Part shown: positions 43,438 to 52,602 of the stretch, piece after piece
How the letters are laid out: every line of letters starts with the position of its first letter
How positions within the stretch are numbered: the stretch's first letter is position 1
Program-made: the position numbers and the translations under genes
Notes under the pieces: model-generated
What the model was told of the DNA's origin: nothing
Seen by the model: the letters and a program-made list of their open reading frames with translations, nothing else
Databases searched by the model: none
Assembly (NCBI GenBank): GCA_964600685.1
Contig: CAZRKU010000006.1
Coordinates: 1 to 61,603 of the forward strand
Reading direction: 5' to 3'
Length of the DNA stretch: 61,603 nt
Source: TMP-24 sp964600685
Lineage (GTDB): Bacteria > Pseudomonadota > Alphaproteobacteria > Rhodobacterales > Rhodobacteraceae

Positions 43438-44416
43438 ATTTTGGAAAAATCCCCCGCGACGGCCGGGCTGGCAGGCGTGGCTTCTGGCCCCGCTTGGTCG
43501 GCTCTATGCCGCCGCCACGGCCCGTCGACTGCGACAGGCTCAGCCTTTTGACCCGGGACCGCCAGTCATCTGCATCGGCAATCTGAATGCGGGTGGCACC
43601 GGCAAGACCCCGACCGCCATCGCACTGGCCCAGCATCTACGGACGCGGGGCCGCAAGGTTCATGTCGTCAGCCGCGGGTATGGCGGCCGTCTGACAGGGC
43701 CGGTCGAAGTGAATGAACGGACCCACACCGCCGATCAGACCGGAGACGAGCCGCTTTTGATCGCCGCCTTCGCGCCCACCTGGGTGGCCAGAGACCGTGC
43801 CGCCGGTTGCCGCGCGGCGGCCGGGGCGGGGGCAGAAGTGATCTTGCTGGACGACGGCCACCAGAACCCGGCCGTGCGGAAATCGCTGAGCATCGTCGTG
43901 GTGGATGCCGCCCAGGGGTTTGGCAATGGCCGCTGCCTGCCCGCCGGACCCCTGCGCGAACCCGTGTCGGCAGGGCTGGCCCGCGCCGACCTGGTTTTGG
44001 CCATCGGCGGGTCAGCGGCGCAGGCCGGATTTCGTGCGCAATGGGGCCACGATCTTCCCTGCCCGCTGCTGGCCGGCGCGCTGGAGCCTTTGCAGACCGG
44101 CATGGACTGGACCGGTCTGCGCACGCTCGCCTTTGCCGGGATCGGCAATCCCGGCAAGTTCTTTGCCACCCTGCGCGGCCTTGGCGCCGATCTTGTCCGC
44201 GCCGAACCCCTGGACGACCACCAGCCCTTCACCCCCGCCCTGCTGCAGCGGCTTGAGGCCGAGGCGAAATTCCTGGGCGCGCAGATGGTGACGACCGAAA
44301 AGGACGCCGTGCGCCTGCCTGCGCATTTCCGGCCCAAGGTGCTGGCGCTGCCCGTCCGGCTGACAATCGCGGACTGGTCGGAGGTTGATGTCCGCCTGAC
44401 CGCGATTGGCCTTTAG
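43421..44416 (+). CDS. lpxK: Tetraacyldisaccharide 4'-kinase LpxK
   Basis: 331 residues. Phosphorylates the 4' position of the lipid A disaccharide precursor at the inner membrane. N-terminal amphipathic lead APEFWKNPPRRPGWQAWLL, the P-loop GNLNAGGTGKTPTAIAL near residues 51-67, then DDGHQNPAVRKSLSIVVVD, a conserved LpxK motif. Last gene of the pmbA-cysQ-DUF4170-waaA-lpxK run; its stop overlaps that of the convergent CoA-transferase by 4 bases. Confidence 0.94.
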   Translation: MLRAPEFWKNPPRRPGWQAWLLAPLGRLYAAATARRLRQAQPFDPGPPVICIGNLNAGGTGKTPTAIALAQHLRTRGRKVHVVSRGYGGRLTGPVEVNERTHTADQTGDEPLLIAAFAPTWVARDRAAGCRAAAGAGAEVILLDDGHQNPAVRKSLSIVVVDAAQGFGNGRCLPAGPLREPVSAGLARADLVLAIGGSAAQAGFRAQWGHDLPCPLLAGALEPLQTGMDWTGLRTLAFAGIGNPGKFFATLRGLGADLVRAEPLDDHQPFTPALLQRLEAEAKFLGAQMVTTEKDAVRLPAHFRPKVLALPVRLTIADWSEVDVRLTAIGL

Positions 44417-45549
44417 TCTTTCAGGTTCGCCCGCACCTCGGCGTCATGCTGGCCGAGCTTCGGCGAAGCACGCTCCAGGGCCAGTTCCGCGCCCGAGAAG
44501 GCAAAGGGCGAACGGACCGTGGGGATGCCTTCCAGCTCCAGCTTCATGCCGCGCGCGACGATCTGGGGATCGGCGAAAACCTCCTCCAGGCTGTTGATCG
44601 GCCCGGCGGGCACGCCCTCGGCCTCGCAGGCGGCCAGAAGATCGGCCTTGGCCCAGATCACGGTCCTTTCGGTGATCAGGCGTGTCAGCTCCACACGGTT
44701 GGTGATCCGGTCGGCATTGGTCAGATAGTCAGGCGCGGTGGCCAGATCGGCCAGTCCCAGTATTCCGCACAGCCGCTGATATTGCGCGTCATTCCCGGTC
44801 GCCAGAATGATCCAGCCGTCGGCACAGTCAAAGACCGCATAGGGGACAAGATTCTGATGCGCATTGCCGATACGCCCCGGTGCGCGGCCGCTCGTCAGGT
44901 AATTCATCGACTGGTTGGCCATGATCGCGGCGGTCACGTCCAGGAGCGCCATATCGACCTGCTGGCCCTCGCCGGTCTTTTCGCGCTGATGGAGCGCCGC
45001 AAGGATGCCGGTCGCGGCATAGACCCCGGTGAAAATGTCCGACACCGCCACGCCGACCTTCTGCGGCTGGCCCTGCGGATCGCCGGTGACGGACATCAGC
45101 CCGCCCATGCCCTGAATGATATAGTCGTATCCCGCCCGGTGGGCGTAAGGTCCGTCCTGTCCGAAGCCGGTGATCGAGCAATAGATCAGGCGCGGATTGA
45201 CCTGTTTCAGGCTTTCATAATCCAGCCCGTATTTCTCCAGCCCGCCGACCTTGAAATTCTCGATCAGGATATCGGCGTCCGCCACCAGATGCCGGACGAA
45301 CGCCTGGCCCTCAGCGGTGCGGAAATCGGCGATGACCGAACGTTTGCCACGATTGCAGGAATGGAAATAGGCGGCCGAACGGTCGCCCTCCCGTTCGATG
45401 AAGGGCGGGCCCCAGCGGCGGGTGTCGTCGCCTTCCGGCGCCTCGACCTTGATCACGTCCGCGCCCAGATCGGCAAGAATCTGGCCAGCCCAGGGGCCAG
45501 CCAGGATCCGCGCCAGCTCGATCACTTTCAGTCCGTTGAGCGGGGTCAT
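44413..45549 (-). CDS. CaiB/BaiF (family III) CoA-transferase
   Basis: 378 residues from ATG 45549. Start LNGLKVIELARILAGPWAGQ and LGADVIKVEAPEGDDTRRWGPPF (split), NRGKRSV, the catalytic-aspartate region AGYDYIIQGMGGLM, and VSDIFTGVYAA are family III signatures. These move CoA between organic acids such as oxalate, succinate or carnitine; the substrate cannot be read. Follows the DsbA-like gene by 3 bases on the same strand, without an evident functional link. Confidence 0.9.
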   Translation of the reverse strand: MTPLNGLKVIELARILAGPWAGQILADLGADVIKVEAPEGDDTRRWGPPFIEREGDRSAAYFHSCNRGKRSVIADFRTAEGQAFVRHLVADADILIENFKVGGLEKYGLDYESLKQVNPRLIYCSITGFGQDGPYAHRAGYDYIIQGMGGLMSVTGDPQGQPQKVGVAVSDIFTGVYAATGILAALHQREKTGEGQQVDMALLDVTAAIMANQSMNYLTSGRAPGRIGNAHQNLVPYAVFDCADGWIILATGNDAQYQRLCGILGLADLATAPDYLTNADRITNRVELTRLITERTVIWAKADLLAACEAEGVPAGPINSLEEVFADPQIVARGMKLELEGIPTVRSPFAFSGAELALERASPKLGQHDAEVRANLKD

Positions 45550-45552
45550 GGG

Positions 45553-45858
45553 TCAGGTGGCCAGTTTCGCGTCCAGAAGTGCGGCGAAATCGGCATGGGG
45601 CATCGAGCCCGAATAGCCTTCGCCATTGATCAGAAAGGTGGGCGTGCCCTGCACGTTGTCGTTCGTCGCGTTGGTCTGAAAGGCGGGGAACATCGCCTGC
45701 GCCAGAGCGCTGTCGGAACTGATGGTTGCGGCCGTTTCCTGCGCCGTCTCCGGGGTCGCGATCAGGGTGACGTCCGATACGCTCTGCCCCGCATACCACC
45801 AGACACCGCCGATCGCGGCAATCGCCACGAGGGACGACAGAAGAAGCTTGTTCGACAT
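45553..45858 (-). CDS. DsbA-like protein lacking the CxxC catalytic part
   Basis: 101 residues from ATG 45858 with AAGG eight bases upstream. A membrane anchor or signal (LLLSSLVAIAAIGGVWWYAG) and a short linker run straight into what looks like only the C-terminal end of a DsbA-family thiol oxidoreductase: SALAQAMFPAFQTNA, then the cis-proline motif GTPTFLINGEGYSG and ADFAALLDAKLA. Full-length relatives in this position have about 200-220 residues. The thioredoxin strand with CxxC and the helical insert, roughly 110 residues, are absent, and the protein has no cysteine. An in-frame internal deletion or an assembly collapse would explain it. Confidence 0.7.
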   Translation of the reverse strand: MSNKLLLSSLVAIAAIGGVWWYAGQSVSDVTLIATPETAQETAATISSDSALAQAMFPAFQTNATNDNVQGTPTFLINGEGYSGSMPHADFAALLDAKLAT

Positions 45859-45862
45859 GAGA

Positions 45863-46387
45863 TCAGCCTTTTCCAGATCGGGGCCGAGATAAGACTTTTT
45901 CGCCCAGAGCTTCAAGCAGCGCCCGGAGATTTTCATCGCGCACATCACGCGAAAGTGCTTGCGCGGCTTCGACAGTTTCAGGATCGGGTGCGGTCTCCGC
46001 TTTCGGCGCGGGCTGGAACGGGGTCTGGCCTTCGGCAAAGCCCTGCGTCGCGGTCTGGGTCAGATGGATGCGAGAAATCGCGTTATATCCATAACAGGCG
46101 TTCACCCGCTCGCGCAGCGCGGGCAGCTGCATCTGCACCAGCGGCGCGGATGCCCCCGGTACCAGAAGCGTCAGCGTCGCCCCAAGCCCGCCCTTGCCAT
46201 AGCCGATCTTCACCGGCTGGGCGGCGCGGGCCAGATCCTCGCCCACGATCTCGGCCCAATGGGTCAAGAGGCGCGACAGGGCAAAGCCACGGCTTTCGCC
46301 AGCAGTTCGCACCTGTTCGCGCAAAAGGCCGCCCGCGGCCTCAAAGCCGCGCAGGCGCCGGTCGGATCGCTGAGCAATATTGGACAT
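45863..46387 (-). CDS. DUF721/DciA family protein
   Basis: 174 residues from ATG 46387. The N-terminal DUF721 domain (about residues 15-100) has WAEIVGEDLARAAQPVKI and LVQMQLPALRERVNACYGYNAI. DciA-type proteins help load the replicative helicase DnaB in bacteria lacking DnaC; this specific form is assigned only by domain. The C-terminal 60 residues look disordered and then helical. Divergent from mutY across a 57-base gap; 4 bases upstream of the DsbA-like gene. Confidence 0.8.
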   Translation of the reverse strand: MSNIAQRSDRRLRGFEAAGGLLREQVRTAGESRGFALSRLLTHWAEIVGEDLARAAQPVKIGYGKGGLGATLTLLVPGASAPLVQMQLPALRERVNACYGYNAISRIHLTQTATQGFAEGQTPFQPAPKAETAPDPETVEAAQALSRDVRDENLRALLEALGEKVLSRPRSGKG

Positions 46388-46444
46388 TGCCGCCCTGTCC
46401 GTGAAAGGAATGGGCCATCATAGGCAGACGGGCCGGGTTTGGAC

Positions 46445-47548
46445 ATGGCAAAAACCGAAAAACACAGCGCGGAACCACCGGTCGCGGCGCTGCTGCTGGA
46501 GTGGTACGACCGTTCGGCCCGCATCATGCCCTGGCGGGTGGGGCCGGCCGACCGCATCCGGGGCCAGCGCCCCGATCCTTATCGTGTCTGGCTGTCCGAA
46601 GTGATGTTGCAGCAGACCACCGTTGCGGCGGTGACGGGCTATTTCAATCGGTTCATGGCGCGCTGGCCGACCCTAGGCGACCTTGCCGCCGCCCCTGATG
46701 CCGAGGTGATGGCCGAGTGGGCGGGTCTTGGCTATTACGCCCGCGCTCGTAACCTTCTGAAGGGCGCGCGCGCCCTTGTCGCGGAACATGGCGGGGCATT
46801 TCCGGCTGAATTGGACACGCTTTTGGCCTTGCCGGGTGTCGGCCCCTATACGGCGGCGGCCATCGCCGCGATTGCCTTCGACCGGCCGGAAACCGTGGTC
46901 GACGGCAATGTCGAACGCGTGATCTCGCGGCTTTTCGCCATCGAGACCACGCTGCCCGCATCGCGCCCCGAACTGCGGGCGCTTGCCGCCCGGCTGACCC
47001 CGCAAGACCGCCCCGGCGACTATGCACAGGCGGTGATGGATCTGGGCGCGACGATCTGCACGCCCAAAAGCCCGGCCTGCGGCATCTGCCCGCTGATGGC
47101 GCAGTGCGCTGCGCGAAACCGCGGATCTGCCGGTAGCTTTCCGCGCAAACGCCCCAGGCCAGAGAAGCCGACCCGGTTCGGACTTGCCTATGTGGGGGTT
47201 CGGCCAGACGGGGCCCTGCTTGTCGAAAGGCGGCCGGAACGTGGACTTCTGGGCGGGATGCTCGGTTTTCCCGGATCAGACTGGACCACAGGCCAGCCGG
47301 TTGCCGTCCCGCCCTTTACCGCCGACTGGCGCAGTCTTGAACCCGAAGTGCGTCACACCTTCACCCATTTTCACCTGAACCTGACCGTTCTGATGGCAAA
47401 CGCCGATTCTGGCACGAACCCCGAACGCGGGGCGTTTCTGTCGCCTGTGGACTTTCACCCCGCGTGCCTGCCGACCGTGATGCGCAAGGTGTATGACGTC
47501 GCGTCTGACCAGCAGGCTGCGGTTGAGACGCAGGAAAAGCGGGCGTAG
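46445..47548 (+). CDS. mutY: A/G-specific adenine glycosylase MutY
   Basis: 367 residues from ATG 46445. Removes adenine mispaired with 8-oxoguanine. Helix-hairpin-helix core with catalytic Glu in SEVMLQQTTV, LPGVGPYTAAAIAAIAF, and Asp in VDGNVERVISR. The iron-sulfur loop has cysteines spaced C-x6-C-x2-C-x5-C (CTPKSPACGICPLMAQC). A C-terminal Nudix-like 8-oxoG recognition domain follows, with ERGLLGGMLGFPGSDW and VRHTFTHFHLNL. Confidence 0.95.
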   Translation: MAKTEKHSAEPPVAALLLEWYDRSARIMPWRVGPADRIRGQRPDPYRVWLSEVMLQQTTVAAVTGYFNRFMARWPTLGDLAAAPDAEVMAEWAGLGYYARARNLLKGARALVAEHGGAFPAELDTLLALPGVGPYTAAAIAAIAFDRPETVVDGNVERVISRLFAIETTLPASRPELRALAARLTPQDRPGDYAQAVMDLGATICTPKSPACGICPLMAQCAARNRGSAGSFPRKRPRPEKPTRFGLAYVGVRPDGALLVERRPERGLLGGMLGFPGSDWTTGQPVAVPPFTADWRSLEPEVRHTFTHFHLNLTVLMANADSGTNPERGAFLSPVDFHPACLPTVMRKVYDVASDQQAAVETQEKRA

Positions 47549-47575
47549 GCTTCTGCGGTCAACAAGGAAACTGCC

Positions 47576-48718
47576 ATGAGCCAGACACGTCGGATTTCTC
47601 ATCCGCTTGCCGCGCTGCCCTTCTGGTTGTCGCTCGGGCTTTTGCCCTGTGTCTGGATTGCGGCAACGAACGGCGGTTGGGCGCTGTTGGCGTTGCCGAT
47701 CTATGGCTGGGTGCTTCTGCCGCTGCTCGACGTGGCCCTGGGCCTGAACCACGACAATCCCGATACGGATACCCCCGAGCAGGATCTTTTCTGGTATCGG
47801 CTGATCACCCTCCTCTGGTTTCCGCTTCAGGTGATGGTGATCTACGGCGCGCTCTGGTGGGTCACACAGACCGATGCGCTGGCCCTGTGGGAAAAGTTCG
47901 GCCTCTTCTTCGGCATCGGCATCCTGTCGGGCGCGGTCGGCATCGTCTATGCGCACGAGCTGATGCATCAGAAGAACCCGACCGAACGCTGGCTGGGCGA
48001 CCTGCTGCTGGCGACAGTGCTTTACAGCTATTACCGGACCGAACATCTGCTGGTTCATCACCGCTACGTCGGCACCCCGCGTGATGCGGTTTCGGCGCAC
48101 TACAACGAGGGTTTTCACCGGTTCTTTTTCCGGGTGCTGCGCGAAGGGCCGCCATCGGCCTGGCGCGCGGAAAAGCAGATGCTGGCGCGGGCGGGGCGGG
48201 GACCGCTTCACCGCAGCAATCCCTTCTGGCGATACGGGTTGCTGATGCTTCTGGCGCTGCTGGCGGCCTGGGCACTCGGTGGCTGGCTGGGACTTGGGCT
48301 GTTTGTTTTTCAGGCCTATGTGGCGATCTGGCAGCTCGAACTTGTCGACTACATCGAACATTATGGCCTGTCGCGCAAACATCTGGGCGATGGCAGATAT
48401 GAACATGTCAAGCCGCACCACAGCTGGAACGCGGCGCACAAGGCGACGAACTGGTTCCTGATCAATCTTCAGCGTCATTCGGACCACCACTACAAGCCCG
48501 ATCGCCGCTTTCCGCTTCTGCAGACCTACGAGGCGGATGAGGCGCCACAATTGCCCTACGGCTATCCGGTGATGACCGCGCTGGCACAGATTCCGCCGCT
48601 CTGGTTCAGGGTGATGAACCCGCGTGTCCGGGCCTGGCGGCGCCAGTTCTACCCCGAGATTGCCGACTGGCAGCCCTACAAGACCGGCACCCTTCCGATG
48701 CCCAATGGCGCAAGCTGA
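47576..48718 (+). CDS. alkB: Alkane 1-monooxygenase AlkB
   Basis: 380 residues from ATG 47576 with AAGGA upstream. Integral membrane non-haem di-iron hydroxylase with about six helices. The histidine boxes are HELMHQ, HLLVHHRYVG and LQRHSDHHYKPDRRFP, plus the IEHYGLSRK segment between them, as in AlkB proteins. It hydroxylates n-alkanes and needs rubredoxin, which is not encoded nearby. 27 bases after mutY, so probably read from the same transcript. Confidence 0.9.
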   Translation: MSQTRRISHPLAALPFWLSLGLLPCVWIAATNGGWALLALPIYGWVLLPLLDVALGLNHDNPDTDTPEQDLFWYRLITLLWFPLQVMVIYGALWWVTQTDALALWEKFGLFFGIGILSGAVGIVYAHELMHQKNPTERWLGDLLLATVLYSYYRTEHLLVHHRYVGTPRDAVSAHYNEGFHRFFFRVLREGPPSAWRAEKQMLARAGRGPLHRSNPFWRYGLLMLLALLAAWALGGWLGLGLFVFQAYVAIWQLELVDYIEHYGLSRKHLGDGRYEHVKPHHSWNAAHKATNWFLINLQRHSDHHYKPDRRFPLLQTYEADEAPQLPYGYPVMTALAQIPPLWFRVMNPRVRAWRRQFYPEIADWQPYKTGTLPMPNGAS

Positions 48719-48756
48719 TGAAATAAAACTGAAATGTCTGCTGAGTTATGCCGGAA

Positions 48757-48787
48757 CAAAGGCCCTTGCGGGCCGGAGTTGCCTTTG
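48757..48787 (+). other. Nested inverted repeat after alkB
   Basis: CAAAGGC (48757-48763) pairs perfectly with GCCTTTG (48781-48787), and within it GGCCC/GGGCC forms a smaller stem. It lies 38 bases after the alkB stop. It may end the mutY-alkB transcript, but the T-run is absent. The rest of the 175-base gap before cphB shows no clear promoter. Confidence 0.35.
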
Positions 48788-48893
48788 CCAATCTGTGATC
48801 AAACGGGGGGCGTCATCCCGGCCTCGGGCCAGCGGACGACATGGGGGGAGTGCAAAGCCCAAGTAGCGGCAATCGCAGGAACGAACAGATAAA

Positions 48894-49772
48894 ATGTGCC
48901 CAGCCCAGGTGAATGCGAACATGGACCGAGGTTTCATCATTCCGATTGGCGGGGGCGAGGACCGGGTCAAGGAGCGGCACATCCATCGCCGTTTCGTCGA
49001 ACTCTCCGGCGGGGCAGGTGCCGACATCGTGGTCATCCCGACCGCGTCAGAACTGGAGACCACCGGGCAGGACTATAACCGCATCTTCCGCGACCTGGGC
49101 GCGGCAGAGGTCGACTTCCTGCCGATCACCCGGCGCGCCGACTGCGACAACCCCCGCTATCTCGAGATGCTGAACAAGGCCACCGGGATTTTCCTGACGG
49201 GTGGCAACCAGCTGCGCCTGTCGACGATCCTGGGCGGCACCGGCATTGCCCAGAAGATCCGTCGCCGGAACGCCGCCGGGGCCACGGTGGCGGGCACCTC
49301 GGCGGGTGCCTCGATCATGTCGGAACACATGATCGCCGGCGGCGACAGCAATTCCGCCCCGGTCGAAGGGGCGGTCAGCCTCGCGCCGGGGCTGGGGCTG
49401 ACCAATGCGGTGATCATCGACCAGCATTTCACCCAGCGAAACCGCCTGGGCCGCCTTCTGGCCGCATCAAGCTACAACCCCTTCCTGATCGGCCTCGGCA
49501 TCGACGAAGACACCGCCGCCTTCATCGGCCCGGACGGTGTGTTCGAGGTGGTGGGCTCCGGCACCGTCACGGTGGTCGACGCCTCCGGCCTCAGCCATTC
49601 CTCGATGTGGGAGGCGCGTCCCGGTCAGGCGCTGACCCTTCTTGGCCTCAAGGTCGATGTGATGGGCGAAGGCTGCCGCTATGACCTGGTCGGCCGCCAT
49701 GCCTATCCGCCGGACGAACATGCCGCATTCTGTGCCCTGCCCAACACGCCGGGACCACACACAAGACAATAA
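48894..49772 (+). CDS. cphB: Cyanophycinase
   Basis: 292 residues. Serine peptidase of family S51 that breaks cyanophycin into beta-Asp-Arg dipeptides. IIPIGGGEDR near the start, FLTGGNQLRLS, nucleophile motif AGTSAGASIMSE, and DQHFTQRNRLGRLLAA are diagnostic. Two starts are possible: ATG 48894 and ATG 48921 (MDRGFII); the latter matches where related proteins begin and has AGGTG upstream. Intracellular, with no signal peptide. Followed 28 bases later by cphA. Confidence 0.92.
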   Translation: MCPAQVNANMDRGFIIPIGGGEDRVKERHIHRRFVELSGGAGADIVVIPTASELETTGQDYNRIFRDLGAAEVDFLPITRRADCDNPRYLEMLNKATGIFLTGGNQLRLSTILGGTGIAQKIRRRNAAGATVAGTSAGASIMSEHMIAGGDSNSAPVEGAVSLAPGLGLTNAVIIDQHFTQRNRLGRLLAASSYNPFLIGLGIDEDTAAFIGPDGVFEVVGSGTVTVVDASGLSHSSMWEARPGQALTLLGLKVDVMGEGCRYDLVGRHAYPPDEHAAFCALPNTPGPHTRQ

Positions 49773-49800
49773 CCAGTTCTGACAGGAAGGAGATCCGCCC

Positions 49801-52602
49801 ATGAAGATTGTCTCGACCAACGTGTTCGTCGGTCCGAATATCTGGGCGGGTTTCCCCGTCATACGTCATGTCGTCGATCTGGGAGCGCTGGAGGAATGGC
49901 CGTCGGCGAAGATCGGCGATGGCTGGATCGAAGCACTGGTGGAAGCGCTTCCGGGCCTGCGCGACCATGGCTGTTCCTACCGCGAGCCGGGCGGGCTGGT
50001 CCGCCGCCTGCGCGAAGGGGAGGGGACGTGGCTGGGCCATGTGGCCGAACATGTCGCGCTGGAGATTCAGGGTGTGGCCGGGTCGGACGTGACCTTCGGG
50101 CGGACGCGCGGCACCGGCACGCCGGGGCAATATAACCTCGTCTATGAATATCGTCAGCGCGACGTGGGGCTTGATGCGGGGCGGTTGGCGATCCGGCTTC
50201 TGATGCATCTCCTGCCTGAAAAGGTGAAGAAGCTTGCCGATTACGAATATGACGCCGAATTCGATTTCCCGGCCGAATTGAAAAGCTTCGTCCTGTCCGC
50301 ACAGCGCCGCGAATTCGGCCCCTCCACCGGCTCGCTGGTCAAGGCGGCGGAGGAGCGGGATATTCCCTGGATCCGTCTGAACAGCAACTCGCTGGTCCAG
50401 TTCGGGCATGGCAAGTATCAGCAACGCATTCAGGCGACGATCACCAGCCAGACCAAACATATCGCGGTGGAGATTTCCTGCGACAAGGAGGACACCCACA
50501 ATATGCTGAACGATCTGGGCCTGCCGGTTCCCCAGCAGCGTCTGGTCTATTCCCCGGCCGAGGCGGTGCGCGCCGCGCGGCGCATCGGCTTCCCGGTGGT
50601 GGTCAAGCCGCTCGACGGCAACCACGGGCGCGGGGTGTCGATCAACCTGACCGAAGATGCGCAGGTCGAGGTCGCCTTTGGCGAGGCCAAGGCCCAGTCG
50701 AAGAGCCGTGGGATTCTGGTCGAACAGTTCATCATCGGCATGGACCACCGGATGCTGGTGGTGAACGGCGAACTGGTGGCGGTCGCCAAGCGCGTGCCCG
50801 GCCACGTGGTGGGCGATGGCAAGCACACGATTGCCCAGCTGATCGACATTGTGAACAGCGATCCGCGCCGCGGCATCGGCCATGAAAAGGTGCTGACCAA
50901 TCTGGAACTGGACGGTCAGGCCGAACGGTTGATGGCCGATGCGGGGCACAGTGCCGGAACGGTTCTGCCGAAGGGCGAGGTCTTCTATCTGCGCTCGACC
51001 GCGAACCTGTCGACCGGGGGCACGGCCATCGACATGACCGATGTCTGCCACCCCGACAACAAGGACATGGCCGAACGCACGATCAAGGCCGTGGGGCTGG
51101 ATGTGGGCGGCGTCGATTTCCTGACCGCCGACATTACCAAAAGCTACAAGGACATCGGCGGCGCGATTGTCGAGGTGAACGCCGCCCCCGGCTTCCGCAT
51201 GCATGTGGCCCCGTCCGAGGGCCAGCCGCGCGACGTGTCGGGCAAGGTGATGGACATGCTCTTCCCGCCGGGAACCGGCTCTCGCATCCCGATTGCCGCG
51301 ATCACCGGAACGAACGGCAAGACGACGACCAGCCGGATGCTGGCCCATATCATGAAATCCTCGGGCCGGATCGTCGGCATGACCTCCACCGACGGGGTTT
51401 ACGTCGACGGCAAGCTGACGGTGAAGGGCGACATGACCGGCCCGGCGTCGGCGCAGATGGTGCTGCGCGATCCGTCCGTGGATTTCGCGGTGATGGAAAC
51501 CGCGCGCGGCGGCCTTGTGCGCTCGGGCCTCGGCTATCAGCGCTGCGAGGTGGCGGCCTGCCTGAACGTGACGTCCGACCATCTGGGCATGGGCGGCATC
51601 AACACCATTGAGGAACTGGCGGTGGTAAAACGTGTCGTGGTGGAAACCGCGACCGATACGGTGGTCCTGAACGCCGACGATCTGCATTGCCTGCGCATGG
51701 CCGATTTCTGCCATGCGGCGCACATCTGCTATGTCACGATGAACGCCGACCATCCGCTGGTGAAGGAACATATCCGCGCGGGCGGACGCGCCGTGGTGCT
51801 GGAAAAAGCGATGAACGGCGACATGATCACCGTCTATGCCAAGGGTCTGCACCTGCCGGTTCTGTGGTCGCACCTGATCCCGGCAACCCTGGAAGGCAAG
51901 GCGCTTTACAACGTGCAGAACGCGATGTTCGCGACCGCGATGGCCTTCTCCTTCGGGCTCGATCTCGACAACATCCGCCACGGGCTGCGCACCTTCGACA
52001 CGTCGTTCTTCCAGGCGCCGGGGCGGACGAACGTGTTCGATGAACATCCGTTCAAGGTCATCCTCGATTATGGCCACAACCCCGCCGCCATTGGTGCGAT
52101 GGCCGATCTGGCCGATCGCCTCGACATCAAGGGCCGCCGTCTGGTGGTGGCCGCGATGCCGGGCGACCGGCGTGACGAGGATATCGTCGCTTCCGCCAAG
52201 GAACTGGCCGGCCATTTCGACCATTACTTCCTGAAGCCCGACGACGACCGCCGGGGCAGGGGAGAGATGGAGGTGCCGGAAATGCTGAAGGCCGAACTCC
52301 TCAAGGCGGGTGTGAAGGAAGCCCAGATCACCCTCGCCCCAAGCGAGGTTGAAGGGATCGAGATGGGTCTGGCGGACGCGCGCGAGGGCGATCTTCTGGT
52401 GGTCTTCGCCGACGAACTCGCCCGGTCCTGGAAGCAGATCATCTACTTCAAGAAAGCCGAACGCGAGGCACTGGCCGCGCCGCCCGCCAAGCCGGAAAAG
52501 CCCGCCGTCGGGTTCGAGGAGCTTCTGTCCGGCGGGGACCAGCTGATCCGCGACGAACGTGGGGTGCGTCTCGCCCGGGGCGGCGGCGAAGAAGCAGATT
52601 GA
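49801..52602 (+). CDS. cphA: Cyanophycin synthetase
   Basis: 933 residues from ATG 49801 with AAGGAG upstream. Makes cyanophycin (poly-Asp backbone with Arg side chains) from Asp, Arg and ATP. An N-terminal domain (1-160) is followed by an ATP-grasp domain (about 220-490) with FPVVVKPLDGNHGRGVSINL and VEVNAAPGFRMH. The C-terminal Mur-ligase domain has the P-loop ITGTNGKTTTSR near residue 500 and LDYGHNPAAIGAM. The genome therefore appears able both to store and to mobilise nitrogen. Its stop overlaps the TTG start of the next gene. Confidence 0.95.
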   Translation: MKIVSTNVFVGPNIWAGFPVIRHVVDLGALEEWPSAKIGDGWIEALVEALPGLRDHGCSYREPGGLVRRLREGEGTWLGHVAEHVALEIQGVAGSDVTFGRTRGTGTPGQYNLVYEYRQRDVGLDAGRLAIRLLMHLLPEKVKKLADYEYDAEFDFPAELKSFVLSAQRREFGPSTGSLVKAAEERDIPWIRLNSNSLVQFGHGKYQQRIQATITSQTKHIAVEISCDKEDTHNMLNDLGLPVPQQRLVYSPAEAVRAARRIGFPVVVKPLDGNHGRGVSINLTEDAQVEVAFGEAKAQSKSRGILVEQFIIGMDHRMLVVNGELVAVAKRVPGHVVGDGKHTIAQLIDIVNSDPRRGIGHEKVLTNLELDGQAERLMADAGHSAGTVLPKGEVFYLRSTANLSTGGTAIDMTDVCHPDNKDMAERTIKAVGLDVGGVDFLTADITKSYKDIGGAIVEVNAAPGFRMHVAPSEGQPRDVSGKVMDMLFPPGTGSRIPIAAITGTNGKTTTSRMLAHIMKSSGRIVGMTSTDGVYVDGKLTVKGDMTGPASAQMVLRDPSVDFAVMETARGGLVRSGLGYQRCEVAACLNVTSDHLGMGGINTIEELAVVKRVVVETATDTVVLNADDLHCLRMADFCHAAHICYVTMNADHPLVKEHIRAGGRAVVLEKAMNGDMITVYAKGLHLPVLWSHLIPATLEGKALYNVQNAMFATAMAFSFGLDLDNIRHGLRTFDTSFFQAPGRTNVFDEHPFKVILDYGHNPAAIGAMADLADRLDIKGRRLVVAAMPGDRRDEDIVASAKELAGHFDHYFLKPDDDRRGRGEMEVPEMLKAELLKAGVKEAQITLAPSEVEGIEMGLADAREGDLLVVFADELARSWKQIIYFKKAEREALAAPPAKPEKPAVGFEELLSGGDQLIRDERGVRLARGGGEEAD

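Noticed and set aside
48719..48893. Sigma-54 or NtrC-type nitrogen promoter for cphB-cphA
   Set aside because: No TGGCAC-N5-TTGC pair found in the gap, despite the nitrogen-storage function.
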